DNA of 64,000 nt. Origin: Rhodospirillaceae bacterium (lineage in GTDB: Bacteria; Pseudomonadota; Alphaproteobacteria; DSM-16000; Inquilinaceae). The stretch lies in contig JACKIH010000003.1 of assembly GCA_020638575.1 (NCBI GenBank), positions 3,707,001-3,771,000 on the forward strand. Direction: 5' to 3'. The translations under genes were made by a program, and so were the position numbers. Position 1 is the first letter of the stretch. The number at the start of each line of letters is the position of its first letter. Shown here piece after piece: positions 1 to 9,078 of the stretch. The notes beneath the pieces are model-generated. The model was not told where the DNA came from. It ran no database searches and was given only the letters and a program-made list of their open reading frames with translations.

Positions 1-469
1 GCGTGCGCGACAACGTGCTGGTGGCGGTGGTGGCCGCATCCGGCCGCACCTGGCGGCTGTGGCGGCCGATGGTGCGCGACGCGGCGGCATGCGCACGGGC
101 CCTGGCGCTGCTCGCCGATGTCGGCCTCGCCGAACAGGCCGAGCGGCCGGCCGGCACGCTCGCCCATGGCCAGCAGCGCCAGCTCGAAATCGCCATGGCG
201 CTGGCCGCATCGCCCCGCCTGCTGCTGCTCGACGAGCCGATGGCCGGCATGGGGCCGGAGGAGTCCGCCGACATGGTGGAGCGCCTGCGCGCGTTGAAGT
301 CCCGTCACACCATTCTGCTCGTCGAACACGATATGGACGCGGTGTTTGCCCTGGCCGACGTGGTGACCGTGCTGGTGTCCGGCCGCGTGCTGATGACGGG
401 TGCACCTGACGCGGTGCGCGCCGACGTTGGCGTGCGCGAAGCCTATCTCGGCACCGGGGAGGACGCGGC

Positions 470-473
<4 letters not shown>
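1..473 (+). CDS. livG: Branched-chain amino acid ABC transporter ATPase, LivG type (5' truncated)
   Basis: C-terminal part of an ABC ATPase; the window edge removes the Walker A half and the reading frame runs in at base 3. Visible are a signature-like LAHGQQRQLEIAMAL, a Walker B LLLLDEPMAGM and the H-loop LLVEHDMDAVF. The VRDNVLVA stretch at the left edge is typical of the LivG helical domain, so the gene continues upstream. Its stop overlaps the GTG start of the next gene by 4 bases, as expected for a livGF pair. LivG and LivF together power uptake of branched-chain amino acids or related amides and aromatic acids through LivHM; the permeases would lie to the left of this window. The substrate cannot be told from sequence. 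Confidence 0.93.
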
Positions 474-1216
<743 letters not shown>

Positions 1217-1384
1217 AGCCAGCGAGCGCAGGAAAGCGGTCATCCGTTCGCCGGGCACGCCCAATCGCCGATCGGATGAGTCTCGTCATCGGTTTGCCGA
1301 TAGAAGGCCGACCCACGTTGACGCCTGCCGGCTTGGCGGGGGACACTCCTGCGGTTGCAAAGGTTCTGACAGCCCGGAGGTCGC

Positions 1385-3037
1385 ATGTTCGAAGCCGCAG
1401 AGGTCGGCCGCAAGATCTCCAAGTCGGATTTCAAGGCGCTGGTTCCACCCTTGCGCATCGACCTGGTGGAAACCCAGCAGTCGATCCGCAAGGCCAAGCG
1501 GTTCCCGGTGATCATCGTCTTCGCCGGCGTCGACGGGGCGGGCAAGAGCGAGACGATCAACCTGCTGAACGAATGGATGGACCCGCGCTGGATCGACACC
1601 TGCGCCTATGGTCCGCCATCGGAGGAGGAGCGCGAGCGCCCGCCCTCCTGGCGCTACTGGCGCGACCTGCCGGCGCGTGGCCGCATCGGGCTGTTCCTCG
1701 CTTCGTGGTATTCCCAGCCGATCTTGAACCGGGTGGCGGGCGATCTGGACGACGGCGACTTTCTGGTGCGCCTGGAGCGCATCGCGCGGTTCGAAAAGGC
1801 GCTGGCCGACGATGGCGCGCTGATCTTGAAGTTCTGGATGCATCTCAGCCGCGAGGCCCAGAAAAAGCGCCTGAAGTCCCTGGAGAAGGACAAGACGCAA
1901 GCTTGGCGCGTGACCAAGCGCGACTGGGAGAACTGGAAGAACTACGACCATTTCATCGCCGCCGCCGAAGACACCGTGACGCGCACCAGCACCGCCGATG
2001 CCCCCTGGTACATCGTGGAAGGGGCCGATGAGAGGTACCGCTCCATTCAGGTGTGCACCATCCTGCGCGACGCCGTGCGCCGCCATCTGGAGCGGCCGTT
2101 CGGCGACGTGAAGATGGTGGCCGACGCGCCCGCCCGTGCCAAGCCGGCGGGGGCCGCCGTCGCCGGCCAGGGGAAGGCGCTGAAGACCGGCCAGGGGGGC
2201 GGCCAGGGAGCTGGCCATGGGGTCGGCGAGGACACCGCGCAGGGGACCGGCAAGACAGCCGGAACACGTGCCGCCGCGGCCCCCACGACCTTGCCGCAGG
2301 TGACGGTGGGCGATCAGCCCTCGGTGCTCGATGCGCTGGACATGACGCAAACGATCAGCAAGGCCGATTTCGACACCCGCCTGTCCGTGAGTCTCGGCCG
2401 CCTCAACGGCCTCTACCGCCGGGCGAAGGAAGCCGGCCGCTCCACGGTGCTGGTGTTCGAAGGCTGGGACGCCGCCGGCAAAGGCGGCGCCATCCGCCGC
2501 CTGGTCCAAGCACTGGACGCGCGCGACTACTCCGTGGTGCCGGTCGCCGCCCCCAACGACGAGGAGCGCGACCACCACTACCTGTGGCGCTTCTGGCGGC
2601 GGCTGTCGCGGGCCGGCCGTTTCACCATCTGGGACAGGAGCTGGTACGGCCGCGTGCTGGTGGAGCGGGTCGAAGGCTTCGCTTCGCCAGAGGAGTGGCG
2701 GCGCGCCTACTCGGAGATCAACGACTTCGAATACAACCTGATCGACCACGGCATCGTCCTCATCAAATACTGGATGCACATCACCAAGGACGAGCAGCTC
2801 CGCCGCTTCGAATCGCGGGCCGCGATCCCGTTCAAGAGCTGGAAGCTGACCGAGGAGGACTGGCGCAACCGCGACAAGTGGGACGAGTACGAACGGGCAG
2901 TGTTCGACATGATCGCCCACACCAGCACGCGCCATGCCCCTTGGGTCCTGACCGAGGCGAACTGCAAGCGCTTCGCCCGGCTGAAGGTGATCGACACCGT
3001 GGCGGACCGGCTGGAAGCGGCCCTGGGCCAGGGCTAG
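1385..3037 (+). CDS. pap: Polyphosphate:AMP phosphotransferase (two PPK2 domains)
   Basis: 550 residues with two PPK2-family P-loop kinase domains in tandem. Domain 1 has Walker A GVDGAGKS at residues 48-55, domain 2 has GWDAAGKG at 360-367. The double-domain arrangement is that of Pap (class II PPK2), which transfers phosphate from polyphosphate to AMP to give ADP; in such proteins the C-terminal domain is usually the active one, and domain 2 here keeps the full GWDAAGKGG form and the DRSWYGR motif, while domain 1 has ASWYSQP at that place. A roughly 60-residue Gly/Ala/Gln-rich linker (about residues 250-310) separates the domains and is longer than usual. Start ATG follows a CGGAGG ribosome site. 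It is a single gene 168 bases after livF. Confidence 0.92.
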   Translation: MFEAAEVGRKISKSDFKALVPPLRIDLVETQQSIRKAKRFPVIIVFAGVDGAGKSETINLLNEWMDPRWIDTCAYGPPSEEERERPPSWRYWRDLPARGRIGLFLASWYSQPILNRVAGDLDDGDFLVRLERIARFEKALADDGALILKFWMHLSREAQKKRLKSLEKDKTQAWRVTKRDWENWKNYDHFIAAAEDTVTRTSTADAPWYIVEGADERYRSIQVCTILRDAVRRHLERPFGDVKMVADAPARAKPAGAAVAGQGKALKTGQGGGQGAGHGVGEDTAQGTGKTAGTRAAAAPTTLPQVTVGDQPSVLDALDMTQTISKADFDTRLSVSLGRLNGLYRRAKEAGRSTVLVFEGWDAAGKGGAIRRLVQALDARDYSVVPVAAPNDEERDHHYLWRFWRRLSRAGRFTIWDRSWYGRVLVERVEGFASPEEWRRAYSEINDFEYNLIDHGIVLIKYWMHITKDEQLRRFESRAAIPFKSWKLTEEDWRNRDKWDEYERAVFDMIAHTSTRHAPWVLTEANCKRFARLKVIDTVADRLEAALGQG

Positions 3038-3084
3038 CCCGGACCCGCTCTGGGCGGATCCGGCCGGCGGGCCCGCCCGCTGCG

Positions 3085-3149
3085 CCGCAGGGGTGGGCCG
3101 CAGGGGTGGGCCGCAGGGGTGGGCCGCAGGGGTGGGCCGCAGGGGTGGC
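3085..3149 (+). repeat. Five tandem 13-bp units after the pap stop
   Basis: The unit CCGCAGGGGTGGG occurs four times perfectly (3085, 3098, 3111, 3124) and a fifth time with one changed base at the end (3137-3149). It begins 48 bases past the pap stop codon, in a 243-base gap before the next gene. It is not in a coding frame I can support. It belongs to a set of short tandem repeats near gene ends in this window. Confidence 0.95.
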
Positions 3150-3223
3150 AGCGGCGCCGATCGATTCAATCTGGTTCGGCCATCTGCCGGGGCAGGAGTC
3201 CTTTGCCGTCACCGGCAATTGAC

Positions 3224-3253
3224 CCCCAAGGAGGTTCGGCGCGATCCTTGGGG
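3224..3253 (+). promoter_or_regulatory. Perfect 9-bp hairpin ahead of the AsnC-type gene
   Basis: CCCCAAGGA at 3224-3232 pairs with TCCTTGGGG at 3245-3253 around a 12-base loop. It sits 27 bases before the GTG start of the small AsnC-type gene and about 190 bases after pap. There is no T tract after the right arm, so a classical terminator is doubtful; a 5' leader structure or a factor-assisted terminator for pap are both possible. Confidence 0.5.
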
Positions 3254-3280
3254 CAATGCCTGAACGGGAGGATGCCACCG

Positions 3281-3523
3281 GTGCAAGCCATCTTCGTCAT
3301 GGTCAAGTGCGAGCTTGGCCACGCCTACGACGTCGCCAGCAACATGGTCGATACGGTCGAATACGTGTCGGAGGTCTACTCCACGTCCGGCCAGTACGAC
3401 CTGCTGGTGAAGTGCTACCTGCCTGCAGGGGCGGATATCGGCCGGTTCGTCACCGGCGACCTGCAAACCCTTAGCGGCGTTAAGGACACCTACACGATCG
3501 TGACCTACAACGCTTTCACGTGA
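3281..3523 (+). CDS. Stand-alone AsnC/Lrp ligand-binding (RAM) domain protein
   Basis: 80-residue protein made only of the AsnC/Lrp C-terminal effector domain: QAIFVMVKCELGHAY, then a Gly-Gln-Tyr-Asp-Leu turn (SGQYDLLVK), then a C-terminal KDTYTIVTYNAF strand. There is no helix-turn-helix, so it cannot bind DNA itself as a classical Lrp does; related stand-alone domains form rings and bind amino acids. I chose GTG 3281 because GGGAGG at 3267-3272 lies 8 bases upstream; ATG 3272 overlaps that ribosome site. It is followed after 13 bases by the hydrolase gene and could be in one transcript with it. Confidence 0.85.
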   Translation: MQAIFVMVKCELGHAYDVASNMVDTVEYVSEVYSTSGQYDLLVKCYLPAGADIGRFVTGDLQTLSGVKDTYTIVTYNAFT

Positions 3524-3536
3524 CCGAAGCTTTGTG

Positions 3537-4421
3537 ATGTCCGAAATGGCCAACCCGAGACTGCCGGCGGACGAACAGTCCGCCCTCGATGCCCAATTCG
3601 ATACGCGTGCCGCGGTTCCCGAACACCCCATGATGTTTGCCCGCTGGGCCGAGCGCAGCGCCCAGGCGCGCCAGGAGCTGGGGACGCTGATGGACCTGAA
3701 ATACGGGCCCCATCCGCGCCAGCGCATCGACCTGGTGGACGCCGGCATGCACAGCCCGCTGCTGGTTTTCCTGCACGGCGGCTTCTGGCGGTCCTTCGAC
3801 AAGTCGGCCTTCACCTTCATCGCTCCGCCCTTCGTCGACCACGGCATTTCGGTGGCGGTGGTGGACTACGCGCTGTGCCCGGACGTGACGGTGGCGGAGG
3901 TCTGCGATCAGGTGGCCACGGCCGTCGCCTACCTGCGCGAAGTGGCGCCCAACCACACCTTCGATGCCGAGCGCACCGTGCTGGCCGGCCATTCGGTGGG
4001 CGCCCACATGGCGGTGTGGCTGGGTGGCGTGGACTGGACGACGCGCGGGCTGACCAGCCAGCCCTACCACGGGGTGGTGGCGATCAGCGGCATCTACGAT
4101 CTGGTGCCGGTGAGCCGCAGCTTTCTCAACGCCGATCTCAGGCTGACCGAAGAAGAAGCCTGGGCCTTGAGCCCGCTGCACGAGCCGCCGGCCTGGATGC
4201 CGCCGGCGGTGTTCGCGGTGGGCGGGCAGGAATCCGAAGCCTTCCGCGAACAGCAGGATGCCATGGTCGGCGTCTGGCAGGCCTGCGGTGCCGGGGCGGA
4301 GGTGGTGCCCATGGCTGGCTACAACCACTTCGATATTCTCGACGCGCTGGCCGACCCCGCCAGCCGCCTGTTCCGGGCCGCCTGCCGGCTGGCCGAGGAG
4401 GTCGGATCCCTGGCGCAATGA
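3537..4421 (+). CDS. Alpha/beta hydrolase, kynurenine-formamidase-like
   Basis: 294 residues of alpha/beta-hydrolase fold. The oxyanion-hole motif HGGFW, nucleophile elbow GHSVGAH and late histidine segment YNHFDIL are the pattern seen in arylformamidase/kynurenine formamidase-like esterases (HGGxW, GxSxG). The last codon overlaps the ATG of the SMP-30 gene (ATGA), so the two are translationally coupled. ATG 3537 is preferred over a GTG three bases earlier. No tryptophan-degradation genes are nearby, so the substrate is open; an ester or amide linked to a sugar-lactone pathway is suggested only by its neighbour. Confidence 0.85.
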   Translation: MSEMANPRLPADEQSALDAQFDTRAAVPEHPMMFARWAERSAQARQELGTLMDLKYGPHPRQRIDLVDAGMHSPLLVFLHGGFWRSFDKSAFTFIAPPFVDHGISVAVVDYALCPDVTVAEVCDQVATAVAYLREVAPNHTFDAERTVLAGHSVGAHMAVWLGGVDWTTRGLTSQPYHGVVAISGIYDLVPVSRSFLNADLRLTEEEAWALSPLHEPPAWMPPAVFAVGGQESEAFREQQDAMVGVWQACGAGAEVVPMAGYNHFDILDALADPASRLFRAACRLAEEVGSLAQ

Positions 4422-5314
4422 GCGCCGTTTCCTGCGTCCTGGAAGTCGGCTGCCAGCTCGGCGAAGGGCCGCTGTGGCAGCACGCCGAAGGTGCGCTGTG
4501 GTGGCTGGATATCCGCGGCCGGACACTGCACCGCTGGCAGCCCGATACCGGGGCACGGCACGACTGGCCGCTGCACGACCTGTGCGGCTGCTTTGCGCTG
4601 GCCCGCGACGGCCGGGTGATCCTGGCCATGCGCGACGGCCTTCACGACTTCAATCCCAAGACGGGTGCGTGCCGTCCGATCGCCCATCCGGAATCCGACC
4701 TGCCCGGCAACCGGCCCAACGACGGCAAGTGCGACCGCGCCGGGCGCTTCTGGTTCGGCACCATGCAGGCCAATTTCGACGACGCTGGCGCCGGCCTGCC
4801 GATCACCCGGCTGAGCGGCTGGATCTACCGCGTCGACGGCGACACCTCCATCGCGCGGTTCGACGGACCCTTCGGCATCGTCAACACCTTCGCCTGGAGC
4901 CCCGACGACCGGGTGATGTACAGCGCCGACACGCTCGCGGGCGAGCTGCACGCCTACGACTTCGACGCGTCGGCCGGCACCATCGCCAACCGGCGGGTGT
5001 TCTCCGCCCTGGAGGGCCACGGCTTCCCGGACGGGTCGACCGTCGATGCCGAAGGCCACCTGTGGAATGCCCGGGTGAACCACGGCAGCCTCATCCGTTT
5101 CGCCCCCGATGGCCGGGTGGAGCGGGAAATCCCGCTGCCGGTGACGCGGCCGACAAGCTGCATCTTCGGCGGGCCGGACCTGCGCACGCTCTACATCACC
5201 AGCGCATCGGACGAGCTGACGGCCGAACAGCGGGCCGCCCAGCCCCATGCCGGCCACCTGTTCGCGCTGAGAACCGAGGTGCCGGGCCTGCCCGAAACGC
5301 CCTTCGCCGGCTGA
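4418..5314 (+). CDS. SMP-30/gluconolactonase/regucalcin family lactonase
   Basis: 298 residues beginning CVLEVGCQLGEGPLW, where the Glu of LGEGPLW is the family metal ligand; the further ligands fall in RPNDGKCDRAGRFWFGTM and in the WSPDDRVMYSADT region. The fold is a six-bladed propeller that hydrolyses sugar lactones with a divalent metal. The ATG overlaps the stop of the hydrolase gene, so both are probably made together, a frequent arrangement for sugar-acid catabolism. The exact lactone cannot be deduced. A stem-loop follows at 5373-5399. Confidence 0.92.
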   Translation: MSAVSCVLEVGCQLGEGPLWQHAEGALWWLDIRGRTLHRWQPDTGARHDWPLHDLCGCFALARDGRVILAMRDGLHDFNPKTGACRPIAHPESDLPGNRPNDGKCDRAGRFWFGTMQANFDDAGAGLPITRLSGWIYRVDGDTSIARFDGPFGIVNTFAWSPDDRVMYSADTLAGELHAYDFDASAGTIANRRVFSALEGHGFPDGSTVDAEGHLWNARVNHGSLIRFAPDGRVEREIPLPVTRPTSCIFGGPDLRTLYITSASDELTAEQRAAQPHAGHLFALRTEVPGLPETPFAG

Positions 5315-5372
5315 CCTGATGCGGCCTATGGCCAAGCCGGCCCGGCCGGCCTAGCTTCCGCATCCGAACGCC

Positions 5373-5399
5373 CCGCCAGAGTGTTTTCGCCTCTGGCGG
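5373..5399 (+). terminator. Stem-loop after the SMP-30 gene
   Basis: CCGCCAGA (5373-5380) pairs with TCTGGCGG (5392-5399) around an 11-base loop, 58 bases past the stop of the lactonase gene. There is no strong T run, so termination is an inference from position. It abuts copy A of the dispersed hairpin element. Confidence 0.45.
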
Positions 5400-5400
5400 A

Positions 5401-5473
5401 GTCGGTTCCGGCACACACCCTCACCCGGCCACCCAACGACAGTATGCTGACTGGGCGGCCGGGTGCGGGTGTG
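5401..5473. repeat. Dispersed intergenic hairpin element, copy A
   Basis: Starts with GTCGGTTCCGG and contains a 22-base inverted repeat (5414-5435 against 5452-5473, 20 of 22 paired) around a 16-base loop. Copies with the same lead motif and a similar large stem are at 7309-7387 and 62959-63049. It ends 51 bases before the GlcG-like gene. Confidence 0.7.
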
Positions 5474-5524
5474 GGCTGGTGCCGTCAAAACGTGAATGGC
5501 TCCAGCCCGAAGGACCACCCCACC

Positions 5525-5905
5525 ATGGCCGACACCGTGCCCTATGCCCGCCTCAGCCACAGCGGCGCGCTGAAGGCGTTGAACGCGGCGGTGCGCCGGG
5601 CAGGCGAGGTGGCGGCCGCGGGCGTGGTGGCGGTGACGGACGACAGCGGGCGGCTGCTCGCCTTCGTGCGCCTCGATGGTGCCGCCAGCCTCAGTGCGGA
5701 CATCGCGGTCGACCGGGCGACGCGGGCGGCCAGCCTGGGCGAGGCCACGGGCGGCGAGGGCGATCCGCTGGGGCGGGGCGGGCTGCCGGTCTATCTCGAC
5801 CGCGGGCTGGTGGGCGCCATCGGCGTCGATACCGGCGACGCAGCCCTCAACCTCGACATCGCCCGCACCGCGCTGGCGGCCCTGCCGGGGGCGACGGAGG
5901 TCTGA
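5525..5905 (+). CDS. GlcG/HbpS-like heme-binding domain protein (DUF336)
   Basis: 126-residue single-domain protein of the GlcG/HbpS family (DUF336). It has the family pattern ALKALNAAVRRAGE, VAVTDDSGRLLAFVRLDGA, a helix with AVDRATRAAS, and the Gly-rich GLPVYLDRGLVGAIGVD. Members bind heme or corrinoids in some bacteria, and glcG sits in glycolate oxidase operons. Here it converges on glcF with only 3 bases between the stops, so the association with glycolate oxidation is kept by neighbourhood but not by operon. The residues usually GGIPI read GGLPV here. Its function in glycolate metabolism is not established. Confidence 0.82.
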   Translation: MADTVPYARLSHSGALKALNAAVRRAGEVAAAGVVAVTDDSGRLLAFVRLDGAASLSADIAVDRATRAASLGEATGGEGDPLGRGGLPVYLDRGLVGAIGVDTGDAALNLDIARTALAALPGATEV

Positions 5906-5908
5906 CGC

Positions 5909-7270
5909 CTACTCGGCGGCGACCGCCGTGGCCGGCGGCTCCGCCGCGGCTGCCGCCGGCTGTTCCTCCACACGGCCTTGCAGCGGCACCGGCAAGGGAC
6001 CGCCGGTCACCCAGTCCAGCACCTGCACCGTGTGCACGATGGGCAGATCGGTGCCGGTGGCGATCTGGCTCATGCAGCCGATATTGCCGGTGACGATGAA
6101 CTGCGGCCGCGTGCGTTCGATATTGGCCACCTTGCGGTTGCGCAGCTTGGTGGCGATGGCCGGCTGCAGCAGGTTGTAGGTGCCGGCCGAGCCGCAGCAC
6201 AGGTGGCCTTCCGGTACGTCCTTCACCTTGAAGCCGGCCCGCTTCAGCAGCGTCTTCGGTTCGGTGGTGATCTTCTGGCCGTGCTGCATGGAGCAGGCGG
6301 AGTGATAGGTGATGCGGTGGCCGGTCGCCACCACGCGCGGCAACAGCTCCATGCCGATGAGGAATTCGGAAATGTCCTTGGTCTTGGCGGACACCACGGC
6401 GGCTCGTTCCGCCCACGCCGGTTCGCCGCGCAGCATGAAGCCGTAGTCCTTCACCGAGGTGCCGCAGCCAGACGTGTTGATGACGATGGCGTCGAGCCCC
6501 GGCCCGCCGAATTCCGCCATCTCGCGCGACCACGCGGCGACATTGGCGCGGGTGGCCACCAGGGCGGCCTCCTCCTTGCCCATGTGGTGGGTGACCGCAC
6601 CGCAGCAGCCGGCCCCCTTGGCCACCACCACCTCCACGCCGTGGCGGGTCAGCAGGCGCACGGTGGCTTCGTTGATCTGCGGGTCCAGCACCTGCTGGGC
6701 GCAGCCGGTGAGCAAGGCGACGCGCTGGCGGCGCGGGCCTTCGGCGGGGATCACCTGCGGCCGGTCGACCCAGCTCGGGCTGGCCATGCGCTTGGGCGCC
6801 AACGCCAGCATGGCCTTCATGCGCGGCGGCAGGATCGGTGCCGTCCAGCGGCCCAGCATGGCGCCCAGCAGGGCGAAGCGGAAGACCGTGGGGTGGGGGA
6901 TCACATGGGCCAGCATCCAGCGCATCGCCCGATCGGCGAAGGGCCGCGTGTAGGTGTGCTCGATATGGGTCCGCGCGTGGTCCACCAGGTGCTGGTAGTG
7001 CACGCCGGAGGGGCAGGTGGTCATGCAGGCCAGGCACGACAGGCAGCGGTCGATATGGGTGACCACCGTGTCCGGTGCCGCCCGGCCATTCTCCAGCATG
7101 TCCTTGATCTGGTAGATGCGGCCGCGGGGGCTGTCGAGTTCGTCGCCCAGCAGGGTGTAGGTGGGGCAGGTGGCCAGGCAGAACCCGCAATGCACGCAAG
7201 TCCGCAGGATCTTTTCCGACTCCGCCACAGCCTGATCGGCGAGCTGGGCGAGGGTGAAGTTGGTCTGCAT
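5909..7270 (-). CDS. glcF: Glycolate oxidase iron-sulfur subunit GlcF
   Basis: 453 residues. Two ferredoxin-type cluster motifs lie near the N-terminus, CVHCGFCLATCP and CLSCLACMTTCP, followed by two cysteine-rich CCG domains (the segments GAGCCGAV and HLCCGSAGTYNLLQP). This is the standard GlcF layout; GlcF passes electrons from the FAD subunits GlcD/GlcE, which oxidise glycolate to glyoxylate, to the respiratory chain. glcD and glcE would be expected upstream on the minus strand but are not there: the upstream region holds a transposase remnant instead. That suggests rearrangement, with glcDE elsewhere in the genome. Confidence 0.94.
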   Translation of the reverse strand: MQTNFTLAQLADQAVAESEKILRTCVHCGFCLATCPTYTLLGDELDSPRGRIYQIKDMLENGRAAPDTVVTHIDRCLSCLACMTTCPSGVHYQHLVDHARTHIEHTYTRPFADRAMRWMLAHVIPHPTVFRFALLGAMLGRWTAPILPPRMKAMLALAPKRMASPSWVDRPQVIPAEGPRRQRVALLTGCAQQVLDPQINEATVRLLTRHGVEVVVAKGAGCCGAVTHHMGKEEAALVATRANVAAWSREMAEFGGPGLDAIVINTSGCGTSVKDYGFMLRGEPAWAERAAVVSAKTKDISEFLIGMELLPRVVATGHRITYHSACSMQHGQKITTEPKTLLKRAGFKVKDVPEGHLCCGSAGTYNLLQPAIATKLRNRKVANIERTRPQFIVTGNIGCMSQIATGTDLPIVHTVQVLDWVTGGPLPVPLQGRVEEQPAAAAAEPPATAVAAE

Positions 7271-7308
7271 CGGGCGCCCCCCTGCGGCCGGGCTTGCCGC
7301 CCGTTAGA

Positions 7309-7387
7309 GCGGTATGCACCGCCGTTCATTCGGTTCCGGCCTGTACCCCGTGCCGGCCACCCAACCCATCGCAAGATTGTGGGTGGC
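7309..7387. repeat. Dispersed intergenic hairpin element, copy B
   Basis: Begins with a small dyad GCGGT-ATGC-ACCGC (7309-7322), then TTCGGTTCCGG, then a stem GCCACCCA (7356-7363) pairing with TGGGTGGC (7380-7387) across a 16-base loop. Copy C (62959-63049) starts with the same dyad. It lies just upstream of glcF and may fold in the glcF leader or mark an old insertion point. Confidence 0.7.
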
Positions 7388-7459
7388 GGGGAGGGGGCGG
7401 GCCGGCGCAGCCTTATCTCACAACGTATGTCTTATGACAGTCACGGCCCATCAGCGGAA

Positions 7460-7750
7460 GATGGGCCAGCGCCGGGGAGTAGCTGCTCACTGGCGATGGC
7501 GGTGCAAAAGGCGAGCAGCGGGCCAGTGCGGCAGCGGTTGGGGTCGCTCTTGTCGTGGCGGAAATCGAGCGGTCGGTGGTGGCATAGGCGAGCACCGCGG
7601 CTTCGGGACAGCGATAACCGTCGACCGCCGGCTCGTAGGTGGCGGAAAGTCGATCACCGCATCGATCTGGCAGCGTAGATGATCGCACGGAACCAAACTC
7701 TCGAGCGTTACCGTCTCGCGTTCGGTCTGCTGTGCCGACGGGTCCTTCAA
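7460..7750 (-). pseudogene. Decayed, internally deleted IS1182-type transposase
   Basis: On the minus strand the frame carries the N-terminal transposase motif LESLVPCDHLRCQIDAVIDF, typical of IS1182-family enzymes (normally LVPxDHLxRxIDxxIDF). After a frame change the sequence jumps straight to the C-terminal cysteine-rich part (TYEPAVDGYRCPEAAVLAY, then after another shift FRHDKSDPNRCRT and AFCTAIASEQLL). The whole DDE catalytic core between them is missing. So this is a remnant with a large internal deletion and at least two frameshifts. No clear terminal inverted repeats were found. Assignment to IS1182 is from motif memory. Confidence 0.65.
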
Positions 7751-7820
7751 TAGAAATCACCGAATCACAAAGGCCCGGCGGTGTGGGTCCTGGCCGGGGC
7801 ATCGCACCGCCGCAACGCAA

Positions 7821-7848
7821 GAGGGCCGGCCCCGCAGGACCGGCCCTC
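7821..7848 (-). terminator. GC-rich hairpin after the TAXI receptor gene
   Basis: GAGGGCCGG (7821-7829) and CCGGCCCTC (7840-7848) form a perfect 9-bp stem with a 10-base loop, 46 bases past the stop of the minus-strand TAXI gene. The trailing sequence on the minus strand starts TTGCG, with no long T run. It is well placed to end that transcript. Confidence 0.55.
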
Positions 7849-7894
7849 CCGGCGTTCGGCCAACGGTCGCGCCGCAGCGCAACCGGTCATCCGG

Positions 7895-8893
7895 TCATTC
7901 GACCACCCGCTGGGCCGCGTCGTCGACGGCGTTCAGCATGTTGTCGAGGCCCTCGCCCGACACCTCGACGATGTCGTCGAGCATGCTCTGGAACCAGTCG
8001 GCCTCGGGCTGTAGCTGCTCCAGCGGCGTTTCGCGCAGGATCGTAATCATGTCCGCCTGGTCGAGCTGCTCGTCGCTGCCGGCGGGCAGCAGGTCGGGGT
8101 TGCCGGTGATATAGGCCAGCGGCGTGCACGCCGTCAGCACGCGTTCCACCCCGCTCCAGCTCAACAGGCCGGCGCTGGTGACCTTCACCTCCAGCGGCAC
8201 ATAGGCGCGGTCTTCACCGAAGCGCTGGCGCAGGATGGTGCGGTCGATCACCGGGATGAAGGCCAGGCGGTGCTCGTTGATCGTCTCGAAGCGCGGGTTG
8301 GAAGTGTCCGCGAACTGGACGAAGAAGGCGACGTCGGACTCACCGTCGATCACCGACTGGATGGCGGCGTCGGTGGTGTCCATGTAGACGACGCGGCGGG
8401 CACCGGCCAGGCGCTCGTCGAAGGTCTGCAGGAACTGGAAGGTGCGCGACGAGCCGCTGGCTTCCGGCCCCAGGGCGAACTGCAGGCGGCGGGCATAGGC
8501 GCGCACATCGCCCCAGTTGCCGAGCCGCTCGGCATTCTCCTCCGCCGTCACGGCGAACAGGCATTCCTGCGCCACGTCGTTGCGGATGATGACGATGTTG
8601 TCGCTGATGTCGGCGTTGTTCTGGGTTTCGTAGGCCAGCACGTCGGTCTGGGTCATGCCGATGGCCAGCGGGTTGCCCAGCACCTGCTCGATGTTTTCGC
8701 CGCTGCCGGCACTGGTGCGCAGCGAATAGTCGAAGAACTCACGTTCGAGAACTTCCAGCAGCAGCGGCCCGAAGGTGCCGAAATAGCTGCCGCGCTCGCC
8801 GCCGGTGAAGATCGGATACTGGGCCTGCGCGGTGCCCGTGGTCAGCACCGCCACTGCGGCGCCGGCGATCAGGTGCTTGGACAATCTGGTCAT
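7895..8893 (-). CDS. TAXI-family TRAP transporter solute receptor
   Basis: 332 residues with a signal peptide (to about TAQAQ, residue 25) and then the TAXI/NMT1-like start YPIFTGGERGSYFGTFGPLL. TAXI proteins are periplasmic receptors that feed fused DctQM membrane subunits, with glutamate-like or other organic acids as ligands. The DSxxNI-type region reads TSAGSGENIEQVLGNPLAIG. The start at 8893 has a GAGGGGG ribosome site just upstream. No TRAP membrane gene is adjacent, so it is an orphan receptor in this window; its next neighbour upstream is another receptor of a different class. The hairpin at 7821-7848 probably ends its transcript. Confidence 0.85.
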   Translation of the reverse strand: MTRLSKHLIAGAAVAVLTTGTAQAQYPIFTGGERGSYFGTFGPLLLEVLEREFFDYSLRTSAGSGENIEQVLGNPLAIGMTQTDVLAYETQNNADISDNIVIIRNDVAQECLFAVTAEENAERLGNWGDVRAYARRLQFALGPEASGSSRTFQFLQTFDERLAGARRVVYMDTTDAAIQSVIDGESDVAFFVQFADTSNPRFETINEHRLAFIPVIDRTILRQRFGEDRAYVPLEVKVTSAGLLSWSGVERVLTACTPLAYITGNPDLLPAGSDEQLDQADMITILRETPLEQLQPEADWFQSMLDDIVEVSGEGLDNMLNAVDDAAQRVVE

Positions 8894-9078
8894 GGTCCCC
8901 CTCTTTCTTTCCCTGCATGGCGGTTGCCGGCGAGGCCCGAGGCCCCGGCCACACCGCCAAGCCACCCGCATCGGTGCGGTCCCGGTGCGGGCCATCGACT
9001 GGCGCCCGTGTGCCCGGATAACGCGGCGGAAATGGGGCGCCGACCCGCCCCGGACCGGCGCCGCATCGCCGCGCGGGG

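Noticed and set aside
3085..3149. Direct repeats as a possible origin iteron array
   Set aside because: 13-bp units are GC-rich, directly after a metabolic gene, with no rep gene or AT-rich melting region nearby.
7314..7682. Plus-strand open frame in the glcF upstream region
   Set aside because: It is antisense to the transposase remnant, has no ribosome site or domain, and spans the hairpin element.
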